Below the pieces are notes generated by a model, which was given only the letters and a program-made list of their open reading frames with translations, had not been told where the DNA came from and made no database searches. This document shows positions 37,083 to 45,602 of a DNA stretch of 64,000 nt, one piece after another (the stretch's first letter is position 1; every line of letters begins with the position of its first letter). The DNA is from Halopseudomonas oceani (GTDB lineage: Bacteria; Pseudomonadota; Gammaproteobacteria; Pseudomonadales; Pseudomonadaceae), in assembly GCF_002903165.1 (NCBI RefSeq), contig NZ_PPSK01000002.1:124001-188000 (forward strand). The letters run 5' to 3'. The position numbers and the translations under genes are program-made.

Positions 37083-38309
37083 TCAGGTCGTTGCCTGGGT
37101 AGCGGAAATGTGGTCGGGATGCCGTTGTTCGCGCACCAGCAACGCCAGCAGTGCGCTGGCCAGCAGGCAGAGCGGAATGGTGCTGGCTGCAATGGCAAAG
37201 CTGCCGTGCTCCAGATCTACCAGATAGCCCAGCAGTGGCTGGAATATCAGCGCGCTGCCGATGCCGACCATGTTGACGAATGCAATAACGGAGCCTGACA
37301 CCTCGGTGGGTTCGCCTTCTTTGGCCATGGCGAAGGTAAGCATCTGGCCGCCGCCGAACAGCCCGCCCATGAACAGCAGTGCAGCACTCTGCAGTACGCT
37401 GGTGGTGGGGCCGTAAATGGCGAGGCTGTAGGCCAGTGCGGCCAGCAGGGCGGTAACGACTACCAGCCATTTGCGGTGGCCGAGCCAGTCGGAGACGATG
37501 CCGGACAAAACGCTGCCGGCGGCCATGCCCCAATAGATCATAGAGACCGCAGTCTCAGCCTGGACCGGAGACAGGGTGTGATCCTTGATCATTTCCTGCT
37601 GCCCCCAGAGCCCGGCGAATACGTTGACCGGCATGTAAAACAGGGAGCCGACCACGGCTATAAGCCAGATTCGACGGCTGCTGAAAACGGTACGCAGCGG
37701 AGCGAGCAGGTGGCTGTTGCGGCTTTCATTGGTGCGCACACCGTGCAAAAACAGGAACGCCAACACAAACAGTCCGGCACCCGCTGCGCCGGTCAGCAGA
37801 AATACCGGACGCCAGCCGTTGACTTCGATCAGGCCGGATAGCGCCACCGCACCAACTGCGGCACCCAGCATGCCCATGGCATTGACTATGCCGGAGAGCA
37901 CGGCGAAGCGCTCCGGTGCGAACTGGTGGTTGACGACGTAAAGTGCGCCGACGAAGGCGAAGGAGGCACCAAAGCCGGTCAGCAAGCGACCGACTGCCGT
38001 CAGCGCGAGCTGATTGCTTGCGGCGAACAGTGCGGCACCCAATGCGCATAACAGTACTGCAGGTACGAGGGTGCGACGCACGCCGAAGCGATCCAGAGCG
38101 AGTCCGACAACCAGCTGCATGGGGGCATAGACCCAGAAAAACAGGCTGGCGAGTACGCCGAACTCGGTGTTGCTGAGGCCTAGAAAGTGGGCGATATCGG
38201 ATGCCGCCAGGCTAGGCTCGATGCGAACGACGAACTCAAAGAGAAAGAACAGACAAACGCAGGTGAAGGCGAGCCAGCGCAGTGAGGGTTTTTTAATAGT
38301 ACTGTGCAT
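37083..38309 (-). CDS. Major facilitator superfamily permease
   Basis: A 408-residue membrane protein with about 12 hydrophobic segments. The MFS motif A region is seen in LALDRFGVRRTLVP near 68-81, and SDWLGHRKWLVVVTALLAA in the second half is the duplicate. The N terminus MHSTIKKPSLRWLAFT is short and cytoplasmic. I chose this ATG because the 38 codons upstream are not membrane-protein-like and run toward the tRNA terminator. The substrate is unknown; the subfamily resembles anion:cation symporters for organic acids. The downstream CoA hydrolase in the same operon hints at a branched or hydroxy carboxylate, but that is inference. Confidence 0.75.
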   Translation of the reverse strand: MHSTIKKPSLRWLAFTCVCLFFLFEFVVRIEPSLAASDIAHFLGLSNTEFGVLASLFFWVYAPMQLVVGLALDRFGVRRTLVPAVLLCALGAALFAASNQLALTAVGRLLTGFGASFAFVGALYVVNHQFAPERFAVLSGIVNAMGMLGAAVGAVALSGLIEVNGWRPVFLLTGAAGAGLFVLAFLFLHGVRTNESRNSHLLAPLRTVFSSRRIWLIAVVGSLFYMPVNVFAGLWGQQEMIKDHTLSPVQAETAVSMIYWGMAAGSVLSGIVSDWLGHRKWLVVVTALLAALAYSLAIYGPTTSVLQSAALLFMGGLFGGGQMLTFAMAKEGEPTEVSGSVIAFVNMVGIGSALIFQPLLGYLVDLEHGSFAIAASTIPLCLLASALLALLVREQRHPDHISATQATT

Positions 38310-38423
38310 GTTGTTTCTCTTGCAGGAGAGACCGGCGTTGTCCGGTACGGCAATGTTCAGTGCCGCAGTATAGGGGAGTGGGTAAGGGAGAAAAATGCGC
38401 GCGAGGCTATGAATGTCAGGCAA

Positions 38424-38463
38424 TAAAAAAACCGCTGATCGGCGTTAACCAATCAGCGGTTTT
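38424..38463 (-). terminator. Intrinsic terminator of the initiator tRNA gene
   Basis: On the minus strand the tRNA is followed after about five bases by AAACCGCTGAT paired with ATCAGCGGTTT (arms at 38429-38439 and 38452-38462), then a T run read from the A tract at 38424-38430. A matching T stretch on the other side makes it potentially bidirectional. Confidence 0.85.
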
Positions 38464-38468
38464 GAACC

Positions 38469-38545
<77 letters not shown>

Positions 38546-38557
38546 TCAGAGGTCGCC

Positions 38558-38585
38558 ATTCTACTGTTTTAGGAATGGCTGTCAA
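38558..38585 (-). promoter_or_regulatory. Strong sigma-70 promoter of tRNA-fMet
   Basis: On the minus strand a perfect TTGACA (38580-38585) and TAGAAT (38558-38563) are separated by 16 bases. The -10 ends 12 bases before the tRNA 5' end, leaving a very short leader. GC-rich bases follow the -10 (GGCGACC), as in discriminators of stringently controlled stable-RNA promoters. Confidence 0.85.
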
Positions 38586-38622
38586 GCGATTGAACGAAAA
38601 AGATTTTTTTATTTTGCCTGGG

Positions 38623-39492
38623 TCAGCGTGCAAGGCCGGTTATGCGCGCCTGTGGTGAGCTGACGCTGTAGCGTCCGCTGTTGGCGTCGCGGCTCACGCA
38701 GGCCATCGCAACGTCCCGATCATGGGTGAAAACCAGTCGCCCATTAACGGCGATCAGGCTGTCGAGCAGCGCTTCCTTTTCTTCGATCAGGGTTTCCGGA
38801 AAGCGGTCGTAGCCCATGGTGATCGGCAGGTGCACCCAGGGCGCGCCGGGAATCAGATCGCCCGGGAACACGACAGGGCCGTCGGGCATGTCGATGATCG
38901 GGATCATCAGGCCGGGGGTGTGGCCATCGCTAAAGCGCAGGCGCCAGTCTGGGCCGAGGGTTTTCGACTGCTTGCCATCTTCAACCAGCTCCAGTCGGCC
39001 GCTGTCTTCCAGCAGGGTCAACAACTCCGGAATGAATGAGGCCTGATCGCGCGGGTGCGGCCGACGTGCCCGCTGCCAGTGGCGCAGACCAGTGACGAAG
39101 GTGGCATTGGGGAATAGCAACTGCGCCGGTTGGCCTTCCTGCCAGGCGCTGAGCAGCCCGCCGGCGTGATCGAAGTGCAGATGGGTCAGGACCACCACGT
39201 CGATATCGGCGTCGGTCAGGCCAACGTCGGCCAGACTGTCGAGCAGGACGTGACGGTCTTCGACAACGCCGTAGCGGGATTTCAGATTCGGTGGGAAGAA
39301 GGCGCCGATGCCGGTTTCGACCAGAATGTTGCGGTCCTCTTCCTGCACCAGCATGGCCCGGCAGCTCAGCGCGATTCGATTCTGTTCATCAGTTTCGACC
39401 CAGCGGGACCAAAGTGCCTTGGGTGCGTTGCCGAACATGGCACCGCCATCCAAGCGTTGGCTGTTGCCTTCCAGTGTCGTGATTGTGCGCAT
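38623..39492 (-). CDS. Metallo-beta-lactamase-fold hydrolase
   Basis: A 289-residue cytosolic hydrolase of the MBL superfamily. The metal-binding motif [10 protein letters not shown] is at residues 103-112 (HxHxDH with His104, His106, Asp108, His109). Further likely ligands are the His in SDGHTPG near 188 and Asp in FPGDLIPGA near 210. The layout resembles the lactonase/arylesterase-like branch (AHL lactonase, methyl-parathion-hydrolase relatives), but no substrate can be assigned. It is separated by a terminator from the porin operon upstream and so is probably its own unit. Confidence 0.8.
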   Translation of the reverse strand: MRTITTLEGNSQRLDGGAMFGNAPKALWSRWVETDEQNRIALSCRAMLVQEEDRNILVETGIGAFFPPNLKSRYGVVEDRHVLLDSLADVGLTDADIDVVVLTHLHFDHAGGLLSAWQEGQPAQLLFPNATFVTGLRHWQRARRPHPRDQASFIPELLTLLEDSGRLELVEDGKQSKTLGPDWRLRFSDGHTPGLMIPIIDMPDGPVVFPGDLIPGAPWVHLPITMGYDRFPETLIEEKEALLDSLIAVNGRLVFTHDRDVAMACVSRDANSGRYSVSSPQARITGLAR

Positions 39493-39523
39493 GGCTGATC
39501 AATCCTGTGTTGGGTGTTTGTGC

Positions 39524-39552
39524 AAAAAAGCGGCGCAGTGGCCGCCTTTTTT
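39524..39552 (-). terminator. Intrinsic terminator after the OprD-type porin gene
   Basis: A hairpin with GCGGC/GCCGC pairs extended by six A-T pairs (one bulged base), with a T run on either strand. It lies just beyond the porin stop, between it and the hydrolase start, and so ends the ligase-permease-porin unit. Symmetry allows function in both directions. Confidence 0.75.
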
Positions 39553-39560
39553 GAAAACAA

Positions 39561-40799
39561 TCAAAGGCTGAAGGTGTAGCCGATGATCACGCGGTTCTCG
39601 TCAATGTCGCTGCCGAAGGTGCTGCGATAGGTCGCGTTGCGCCAGTGTAGCGAGAGGTTTTGTAGTGGACCGCTCTGCACGGTATACATCACATCGCTGT
39701 TGCGTTCCCACTCGCGGCCGCGATTATTCGCGATTTCGATATTGCTACCGTGGGTATAGCGATTCATCACTTTCAGCCCGGGCAGGCCCAGGTCGGCGAA
39801 GCTGTAGTCGTGCCGCAGTTGCCAGCTGCGCTCATCCCGGTTGGCGAAGTCGTTAATTTGTACCAGATGGGTGAGAAAGGGGTCGGTGCCGTTCAGGTAG
39901 GCAAAGCCGGTGTCGCCTTCCATTTGCTGATAGCTGCCGGTGAATTTATGCATGCCCGCCTGCCACGACAGGGTGGCGCTACTCATGCGGTTGTCGATGT
40001 TACTGCGGCCGGCGTCGCTGCTGTCAGCATGACGCAGGTTCAGCGCCAGTGTGCCGTTGCCCAGCGGTTGGCTGTGGTTGAGCACCAGATAGTGCTGACG
40101 GTAGATCGACTGCAGTTCGCCGTAGTGGTAGCTGAGTTTGGTTGCGTCGCTTATATCCCAGCTGGCACCGGCAAAGTCGAAGGCGTCGCTGTCGGGTTTG
40201 CCGCTCACGACTACGTTGCGCGCACCGCCCTGTACCGGGCGCATGCGCTGGTAGTCGGAGGATTCACGCAGGTTGATGGCGTCGAAGCGGCCCAGTTCCA
40301 GCTGCAGACTGTCGCTGCCCTGCGCTTGCAACCAGCCGCCGCGGAAACTTTGTGGCAGCAGGCGGCTGTCGTTGTGCATGGCGACCGGCAGCGATGGGAT
40401 CAGGGTGCCAACACGCAGCAGGTGCTGATCAAACTTGAGTTTGACGGTCAGGCCCAGCTCGCTGTATTCGTCCATCGCGCGGTTTTCGCTGGTGTCGCGC
40501 TTGAGAATGCCGGTGCCGGTGCGGTCAGGGCTGGAATCCAGTTTGACGCCCAGCAGGCCGATGGCGTCCAGACCAAAGCCCAGACGGCCTTCGGTGTAGC
40601 CGGACTGCCAGTAGGCGCGCACGCCCTGGGCCCATTCATCGGCCTTGCTCTGGGCCGCATTGCTTTGGCGGAAGTCGCGGTTGAAGTAGAAGTTGCGCAG
40701 CTCGATTCGTGTCTGGGCATCGTCGACAAAGGCAGCGTTGACCGGAGTCGCAAGTGCGGCAGAAAGGGCAGTCAGCAGGAAGACAGGGATCTTTTTCAT
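39561..40799 (-). CDS. OprD-family outer membrane porin
   Basis: A 412-residue precursor with a 22-residue signal peptide (MKKIPVFLLTALSAALATPVNA). The OprD N terminus AFVDDAQTRIELRNFYFNRDF and repeated amphipathic barrel strands ending in Leu (IGYTFSL) follow. Internal family blocks include ARPVQGGARNVVV-like QGGARNVVVSGK near 215 and SWQLRHDYSFADLGLPGLK near 330. OprD-type porins admit small carboxylates and amino acids across the outer membrane. It is the last gene of a minus-strand set with a permease (26-base gap) and an acyl-CoA ligase, which favours a carboxylate substrate. Confidence 0.88.
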   Translation of the reverse strand: MKKIPVFLLTALSAALATPVNAAFVDDAQTRIELRNFYFNRDFRQSNAAQSKADEWAQGVRAYWQSGYTEGRLGFGLDAIGLLGVKLDSSPDRTGTGILKRDTSENRAMDEYSELGLTVKLKFDQHLLRVGTLIPSLPVAMHNDSRLLPQSFRGGWLQAQGSDSLQLELGRFDAINLRESSDYQRMRPVQGGARNVVVSGKPDSDAFDFAGASWDISDATKLSYHYGELQSIYRQHYLVLNHSQPLGNGTLALNLRHADSSDAGRSNIDNRMSSATLSWQAGMHKFTGSYQQMEGDTGFAYLNGTDPFLTHLVQINDFANRDERSWQLRHDYSFADLGLPGLKVMNRYTHGSNIEIANNRGREWERNSDVMYTVQSGPLQNLSLHWRNATYRSTFGSDIDENRVIIGYTFSL

Positions 40800-40825
40800 T
40801 GCAGTGTGTCTCTTGTTTTTATCGA

Positions 40826-42202
40826 TTATTCAGCGGTTTCAATATCAGTTTTCTGATCCGGGTGGGCGCTGCGAAAGCTCAGCAGGCTGGTGCGCTCAAT
40901 CAGCAGATATAACACCGCGCCGGTGGCCAGGCCCCAGCCTGCGCCGTAGACGGCCAGTACCACGCCCATGGTGCCGGCGACGCCGCGCTCGGCGTTGTTG
41001 CTCAGTTGCTCGAAACCCACCATCAGGCAGATGTAGCCGGTTAGTACCAGCGTCAGCGACAGCGCAATCGGCAGCACCGGCTGGAAGAAACTCACCAGTG
41101 GCAGCATGAACAGAGCGATGAAACCGGTGATCCAGAAGGTGCCGGCGCCGCTGTAGATCGAGTCCATTGCCTTGCGGCCATACTTGTAGCGCTCGGCCAT
41201 GGTGGCGGCTACTGCCGTCCAGATCGGGCCAGCCAGACCGGGGTAGGGCGCAAAGAGAGCATGCAGGGCGTTGCGGATAGCGGTAACCAGATGTACTCGG
41301 TCAATGTTGTTTTCGATGACCTCGTCCGGGCGCAGCTCATCGGCGCGTTGCATCAGCGACTGGCCGACGATGATGTCGCCGAAGGCAATGATGTAGGCAA
41401 TCACGGCGGTGGGCACAGCGAGCATGAAGACCTTGGCCTCGGGAATGCCGACCGTAAACGGCAGGTAGTTCCACATCTCACCGAAGGCCGGTGCGGTGAT
41501 GCCCCAGCGTACGTCCGGCATTTTGTATTCGCCGACGCCAATGCCGACTACGATGGCGATCAGCATGCCCGGCACCATGCCGTAGTTGACGATCTTGCGC
41601 ATCAGCGGCAGGCGGTCGGTCAGCCCCTTGAACGACGCGGAGAACATCAGATACAGGCAGATCAGGGTACCCAGGGTCAGCGAGATCGGGGTGTTGGCCA
41701 GACGACCGCCTGCTGAGATTTCACCCATGAGTGCTGCGATGCCGGCGCCGATGATGATGCCGCCCTTCATCGAGTTGGGCACGATGCGCACCATGGCGCT
41801 GCCCAGACGGGTAATGCCGAGGACGAAGAAGATCAGGCAGACCAGCAGTTGCAAGGCAAACAACGCCTGAATGGCCTGCGGGCCCGGCTCGAAGTCGCCG
41901 AGAAACAGCAGTACGACCGGGATGGCCGGGGTAATCCAGCCCGGCACCATGGGCACGCCGAGCAGGGCGGGCAGCATGAAACCGACACCACAGACCACCA
42001 CGTAGGCCAGGGCCACGTCGTAGGGCAGACCGAGGTATTTTTCCAGTAGCGGGATCATGCCGAGGCTGACCACAAACATGATCAGCGCCTGCAACATCTC
42101 GGCAGTTTCCCACCGGTAGTGCACGAACGGCAGTCGAATCTTGAACGGGCCGCAGGCCCAGAAAGGTTGTTCCGCGCCATCGGCGCGCTTGAAGATTTGC
42201 AT
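40826..42202 (-). CDS. Polytopic permease, distantly nucleobase-cation-symporter-2-like
   Basis: A 458-residue inner-membrane protein with about 12 hydrophobic segments. The middle region FGDIIVGQSLMQRADELRPDE with an acidic residue and the preceding SMKGGIIIGAGIAALMGE resemble the SLC23/NCS2 uracil-xanthine permease architecture. However, the usual NCS2 QH motif and NxGxxxxT signature are not obvious to me, so it is at best a divergent branch. It lies 26 bases before the porin gene and 158 after the ligase gene. In that context it more likely carries an organic acid than a nucleobase. Family call tentative; the transporter call is secure. Confidence 0.65.
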   Translation of the reverse strand: MQIFKRADGAEQPFWACGPFKIRLPFVHYRWETAEMLQALIMFVVSLGMIPLLEKYLGLPYDVALAYVVVCGVGFMLPALLGVPMVPGWITPAIPVVLLFLGDFEPGPQAIQALFALQLLVCLIFFVLGITRLGSAMVRIVPNSMKGGIIIGAGIAALMGEISAGGRLANTPISLTLGTLICLYLMFSASFKGLTDRLPLMRKIVNYGMVPGMLIAIVVGIGVGEYKMPDVRWGITAPAFGEMWNYLPFTVGIPEAKVFMLAVPTAVIAYIIAFGDIIVGQSLMQRADELRPDEVIENNIDRVHLVTAIRNALHALFAPYPGLAGPIWTAVAATMAERYKYGRKAMDSIYSGAGTFWITGFIALFMLPLVSFFQPVLPIALSLTLVLTGYICLMVGFEQLSNNAERGVAGTMGVVLAVYGAGWGLATGAVLYLLIERTSLLSFRSAHPDQKTDIETAE

Positions 42203-42283
42203 GAGTAGCTCCGCCAGCCGGGTAAAACCGGGCTGCTTGTTGTTTTTGTGAAACGGCTTTTTTATGGGTGGGCGTTACCGTGC

Positions 42284-42331
42284 GCTCACCAGCCACCACC
42301 GCGCCGGTGAGGCACGGTGGTGGTGGTGAGC
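42284..42331 (-). promoter_or_regulatory. Long GC-rich stem-loop between ligase and permease genes
   Basis: Perfect arms CCACCACCG (42293-42301) and CGGTGGTGG (42315-42323) extend to about 17 pairs (GCTCACCA.../...TGGTGAGC) with one bulge and one mismatch. It lies 30 bases after the ligase stop on the transcribed minus strand. No T run follows directly. It may protect the ligase mRNA 3' end or lower expression of the downstream membrane proteins relative to the ligase. Confidence 0.6.
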
Positions 42332-42360
42332 AATCGGCTGTCCCTGGTTTGTGTTGGTGA

Positions 42361-43980
42361 TCAGAGCGCCTTGGCCCAGTCACGCAACACGAACTTCTGG
42401 ATCTTTCCGGTCGAGGTTTTCGGCAGCTCGGTGAAAATCACCGTCTTGGGAACCTTGAATCCGGCAAGGTGCTGGCGGCAGAAAGCAATGATGTCTTCAT
42501 GGCTGACATCGTGCTCGCGGCGCCGGGTGATAAAGGCGCAGGGCGTCTCACCCCACTTCTCATCCGGGCGGGCGACGACTGCCGCTTCCATGACCGCCGG
42601 GTGCTTGTAGAGCGTATCTTCGACTTCGATGGTAGAGATGTTCTCGCCACCGGAGATGATGATGTCTTTCAGGCGGTCCTTGATTTGCACGTAGCCATTG
42701 GGGTGGCAGACGGCGAGGTCGCCGGTGTGGAACCAGCCACCGGCAAAGGCCTCGGCAGTCGCTTCCGGATTCTTCAGGTAGCCCTTCATGACGGTGTTGC
42801 CGCGCATGAAAATCTCGCCGATGGTTTTGCCGTCCTTGGGGACCGGCTTGAGGGTATCTGGGTTGGCTACCATGACGCCTTCGAGCGTGGTGTAGCGCAC
42901 GCCCTGGTGGGACTTCAGCTCGGCACGCTCTTCCAGCGTTAGGTCGTCCCACTCGCTGTGCCAGGCACAGACCGTCACCGGGCCATAGACCTCTGTTAGG
43001 CCGTAGGTGTGGGTGATCTGGATGCCCATGTTTTCGACCGCGCCGATGACCTTGGCCGGCGGCGCTGCACCGGCGACCATGGCCTTGACCGGGTGATCGA
43101 TAGCGGCCTTGGCCGAATCCGGCATGCTGGCCAGGGCGTTCAGCACAATGGGGGCGCCGCACAGGTGGGTGACGCGGTGTTCGTGGATCAGGTGTAGGAT
43201 CTTCTGCGGGTCGACCCGGCGCAGAAAGACGTGGACGCCGGCCATCGCGGTAATGGTCCAGGGGTAGCACCAGCCATTGCAGTGGAACATCGGCAGGGTC
43301 CACAGGTAGACCGGATGCATGCCGATACCCCAGGTCATCTGATTGCCAATGGCGTTCAGGTAAGCGCCACGGTGGTGGTAGACCACGCCCTTGGGGTTGC
43401 CGGTGGTGCCGGAGGTGTAATTCAGGGTAATGGCCTGCCATTCGTCTTCGGGCCAGTGCCAGTCGAATTCGGGGTCACCTTCGGCGAGGAAGGCTTCGTA
43501 GTCCAGATCGCTCAGGGCTTCGCCTTCGCCGTACTCGGGATCGTCGACATCGATGACCAGAATAGGGCGTTTGATCAATTCCAGCGCCTGACGGATGACC
43601 TCGTGAAACTCACGGTCGGTGACCAGCACGCGGGCTTCACCGTGGTCGAGCATAAAGGCGATGGCTTCGGCGTCCAGACGCACGTTCAGGGTGTTGAGCA
43701 CGGCGCCGATCATGGGTACACCAAAGTGGCATTCCAGCATGGCGGGAATATTCGGCAACATGGCGGCAACGGTATCGCCCTGACGAATACCCCGACCGTA
43801 TAGCGCAGAAGCCAGGCGGCGGCAGCGCTGGTAGGTCTCCTGCCAGTTGCGGCGCTGGCTGCCGTGGATAACAGCGGGGTAGTTCGGGTAGACCGCAGCG
43901 GTGCGCTCAATGAACGACAGCGGGGAAAGGGCCATATGGTTGACGGCAGCGGGAGCCAGACCTTCCTGATAGATCGTCAT
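42361..43980 (-). CDS. AMP-forming acyl-CoA synthetase (ligase)
   Basis: A 539-residue ANL-superfamily enzyme that activates a carboxylic acid to its CoA thioester through an acyl-AMP. The P-loop YTSGTTGNPKG lies at 188-198, with the adenine and acyl pocket region YGLTEVYGPV near 328-337. GWFHTGDLAV lies near 417, the hinge DRLKDIISGGE-type segment appears as KDIIISGGENIS near 440, and the catalytic Lys is in TSTGKIQKF near 520-528. It resembles the medium-chain/methylthiopropionate (DmdB, AlkK) branch more than acetyl-CoA synthetase. It heads the ligase-permease-porin set and faces the sensor kinase gene across 177 bases. The substrate is unassigned. Confidence 0.88.
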   Translation of the reverse strand: MTIYQEGLAPAAVNHMALSPLSFIERTAAVYPNYPAVIHGSQRRNWQETYQRCRRLASALYGRGIRQGDTVAAMLPNIPAMLECHFGVPMIGAVLNTLNVRLDAEAIAFMLDHGEARVLVTDREFHEVIRQALELIKRPILVIDVDDPEYGEGEALSDLDYEAFLAEGDPEFDWHWPEDEWQAITLNYTSGTTGNPKGVVYHHRGAYLNAIGNQMTWGIGMHPVYLWTLPMFHCNGWCYPWTITAMAGVHVFLRRVDPQKILHLIHEHRVTHLCGAPIVLNALASMPDSAKAAIDHPVKAMVAGAAPPAKVIGAVENMGIQITHTYGLTEVYGPVTVCAWHSEWDDLTLEERAELKSHQGVRYTTLEGVMVANPDTLKPVPKDGKTIGEIFMRGNTVMKGYLKNPEATAEAFAGGWFHTGDLAVCHPNGYVQIKDRLKDIIISGGENISTIEVEDTLYKHPAVMEAAVVARPDEKWGETPCAFITRRREHDVSHEDIIAFCRQHLAGFKVPKTVIFTELPKTSTGKIQKFVLRDWAKAL

Positions 43981-44090
43981 GACGAAAACCTTCTTGTAGT
44001 TATCGATGGCGCCGCTGGCAAAGCAAACGCCCTGGAATATTCATCTGGCCGGTACGGGTGAGACCGGCGTATTCTTGTGAGGGTGATTTA

Positions 44091-44153
44091 TATAATTTTT
44101 TTCAGGATTATGGAATATGCACCAAGGTATTATGGTGTTTTTACTATATGGTG
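44091..44153. promoter_or_regulatory. Divergent control region with TGGTG half-sites
   Basis: The 177-base gap between the ligase and sensor genes has an AT-rich core holding a perfect TATAAT (44091-44096) without a good -35, which suggests an activator. Downstream lies the inverted repeat CACCA-N8-TGGTG (44120-44137), and a further copy of TATGGTG at 44147-44153 is a direct repeat spaced 16 bases from 44131. The last copy ends four bases before the sensor ATG. Such half-sites are candidates for the FixJ-like regulator encoded next door. Binding is inferred. Confidence 0.45.
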
Positions 44154-44157
44154 AGCC

Positions 44158-45594
44158 ATGAGCGATTCACTGCCGACATTGCACGGCCTGCTGCAGTCTG
44201 ACCCGCTGCCAATGATGCTGGTCAGCGCAACTGGCGAGCCGATGTTTCGCAACACCGCCTTACAGCAATTGCAGACTGACAACGCCGACCTAGCCGCCTG
44301 GCTGCCGCATAATCATGCCGAGCTGGTGGCCGCTGCCGCTCAGCAGCAGCGGGCGATTGAAGACGTGCATACCCGCTGTGGCAGTCGCCATCTGCTCTGG
44401 AGCTATATCCCGCTGGTGGAGACGGCGCAGGTCTGGGTGCGCGGTCGTGATGCTACCCGTTGGCTGCAGCATCAGCAGGAGGCGACGGTTGCCCGCCGGC
44501 TGTATCACCTGATCATCGAGAACACTACCGACCTGATTTCGCGCCACCGCCCCGATGGTCGCTTTATTGATGCGTCTCCTGCGTCCTGGAACCTGTTGGG
44601 CGTGTGGCCCGAGCAATTGCGCGGCGAGCGCCTCGATAGCCTGTTTCATCCGCAGGAACGTGATGCCTTGTTGACCCGATTTCGCAGTTCGCTGGAGCAG
44701 GACGGCTACCTGACCTACAGCTACCGCATTCGCCACGCCAGCGGTGAGTACCGCTGGTTCGAAACTGCCAGCCGGGCGATCCGCGAGACCTACACCGGGG
44801 AGGTTGTGGAAGTGATCAGCGTTTCCCGTGATATCACCGAGCGGCTGCAAAGCGAGGAGCACAACCGCCGGTTGCAGGACGAATTGGCCCATGCGGCACG
44901 GCTGGCAACTCTGGGGGAGCTGGCATCCGGTATCGCCCATGAATTGAACCAGCCGCTCGCTGCAATCCTTAACTATGCCGGAGCCAGCCAGCGCTATCTG
45001 GCGCAGATGGGAAGTACCGAGCCTGAGGCCGAGCGGGTCGGACACGGACTGGCGCGAATCAGTGAGCAGGCTGAGCACGCCGCCTCGGTGATTCGCCGTT
45101 TGCGTGGTTTTTTACGCAAGGGTACGCGGCGGCTGCAGCAAGTGGATGCCGCCATTCTGGCGCATGAGGCGGTTGGGCTGTGCGCCTGGGAGGCGTCGCA
45201 ACATCAGGTGCAGATCATTCAGCAGGCCGAGGCTGGCTTGCCCAAGCTGCAGGTTGACCCGATTTTGCTGCAGCAGGTGCTGTTGAACCTGCTGCGTAAC
45301 GCAATCGACGCCAACCGTGAACAGCATCCCGAGCAGAGCTCACAGGTGCAGCTGCATATCCAGCTGGTTGACGAGATGGTCTGTATTGACGTGATTGATC
45401 AGGGTGCGGGGGTGAGTGCCGAGGCGCGTGAGCAGCTGTTTGTACCTTTCTACACCAGCAAGGCCGATGGTCTGGGCTTGGGGCTGTCGATGAGTCAGGG
45501 TATCGTAGAGGGCTTTGGCGGCAGCCTCAACGCGCTGCCCGCCGATACCGGTGGCCTGTGCTTGCGTTGCCTGCTGCCGGCCGTTTCCAACTAG
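44158..45594 (+). CDS. Soluble PAS sensor histidine kinase, FixL-like
   Basis: A 478-residue kinase without membrane segments. A poorly conserved N-terminal PAS-like region (about 10-100) is followed by a clear PAS/PAC domain (about 112-230, ending VISVSRDITERLQ). The dimerisation domain has phospho-acceptor His261 in ELASGIAHELNQPLAAIL, the HPK subgroup of FixL and TodS. The ATPase domain has LLRNAIDANREQ near 379 and YTSKADGLGLGLSMS near 436. It is followed after eight bases by its response regulator. No heme-binding PAS His can be confirmed by eye, so the ligand is open. Its divergent partner genes suggest it senses a carboxylate or its CoA state. Confidence 0.88.
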   Translation: MSDSLPTLHGLLQSDPLPMMLVSATGEPMFRNTALQQLQTDNADLAAWLPHNHAELVAAAAQQQRAIEDVHTRCGSRHLLWSYIPLVETAQVWVRGRDATRWLQHQQEATVARRLYHLIIENTTDLISRHRPDGRFIDASPASWNLLGVWPEQLRGERLDSLFHPQERDALLTRFRSSLEQDGYLTYSYRIRHASGEYRWFETASRAIRETYTGEVVEVISVSRDITERLQSEEHNRRLQDELAHAARLATLGELASGIAHELNQPLAAILNYAGASQRYLAQMGSTEPEAERVGHGLARISEQAEHAASVIRRLRGFLRKGTRRLQQVDAAILAHEAVGLCAWEASQHQVQIIQQAEAGLPKLQVDPILLQQVLLNLLRNAIDANREQHPEQSSQVQLHIQLVDEMVCIDVIDQGAGVSAEAREQLFVPFYTSKADGLGLGLSMSQGIVEGFGGSLNALPADTGGLCLRCLLPAVSN

Positions 45595-45602
45595 GGGCTG
45601 CA

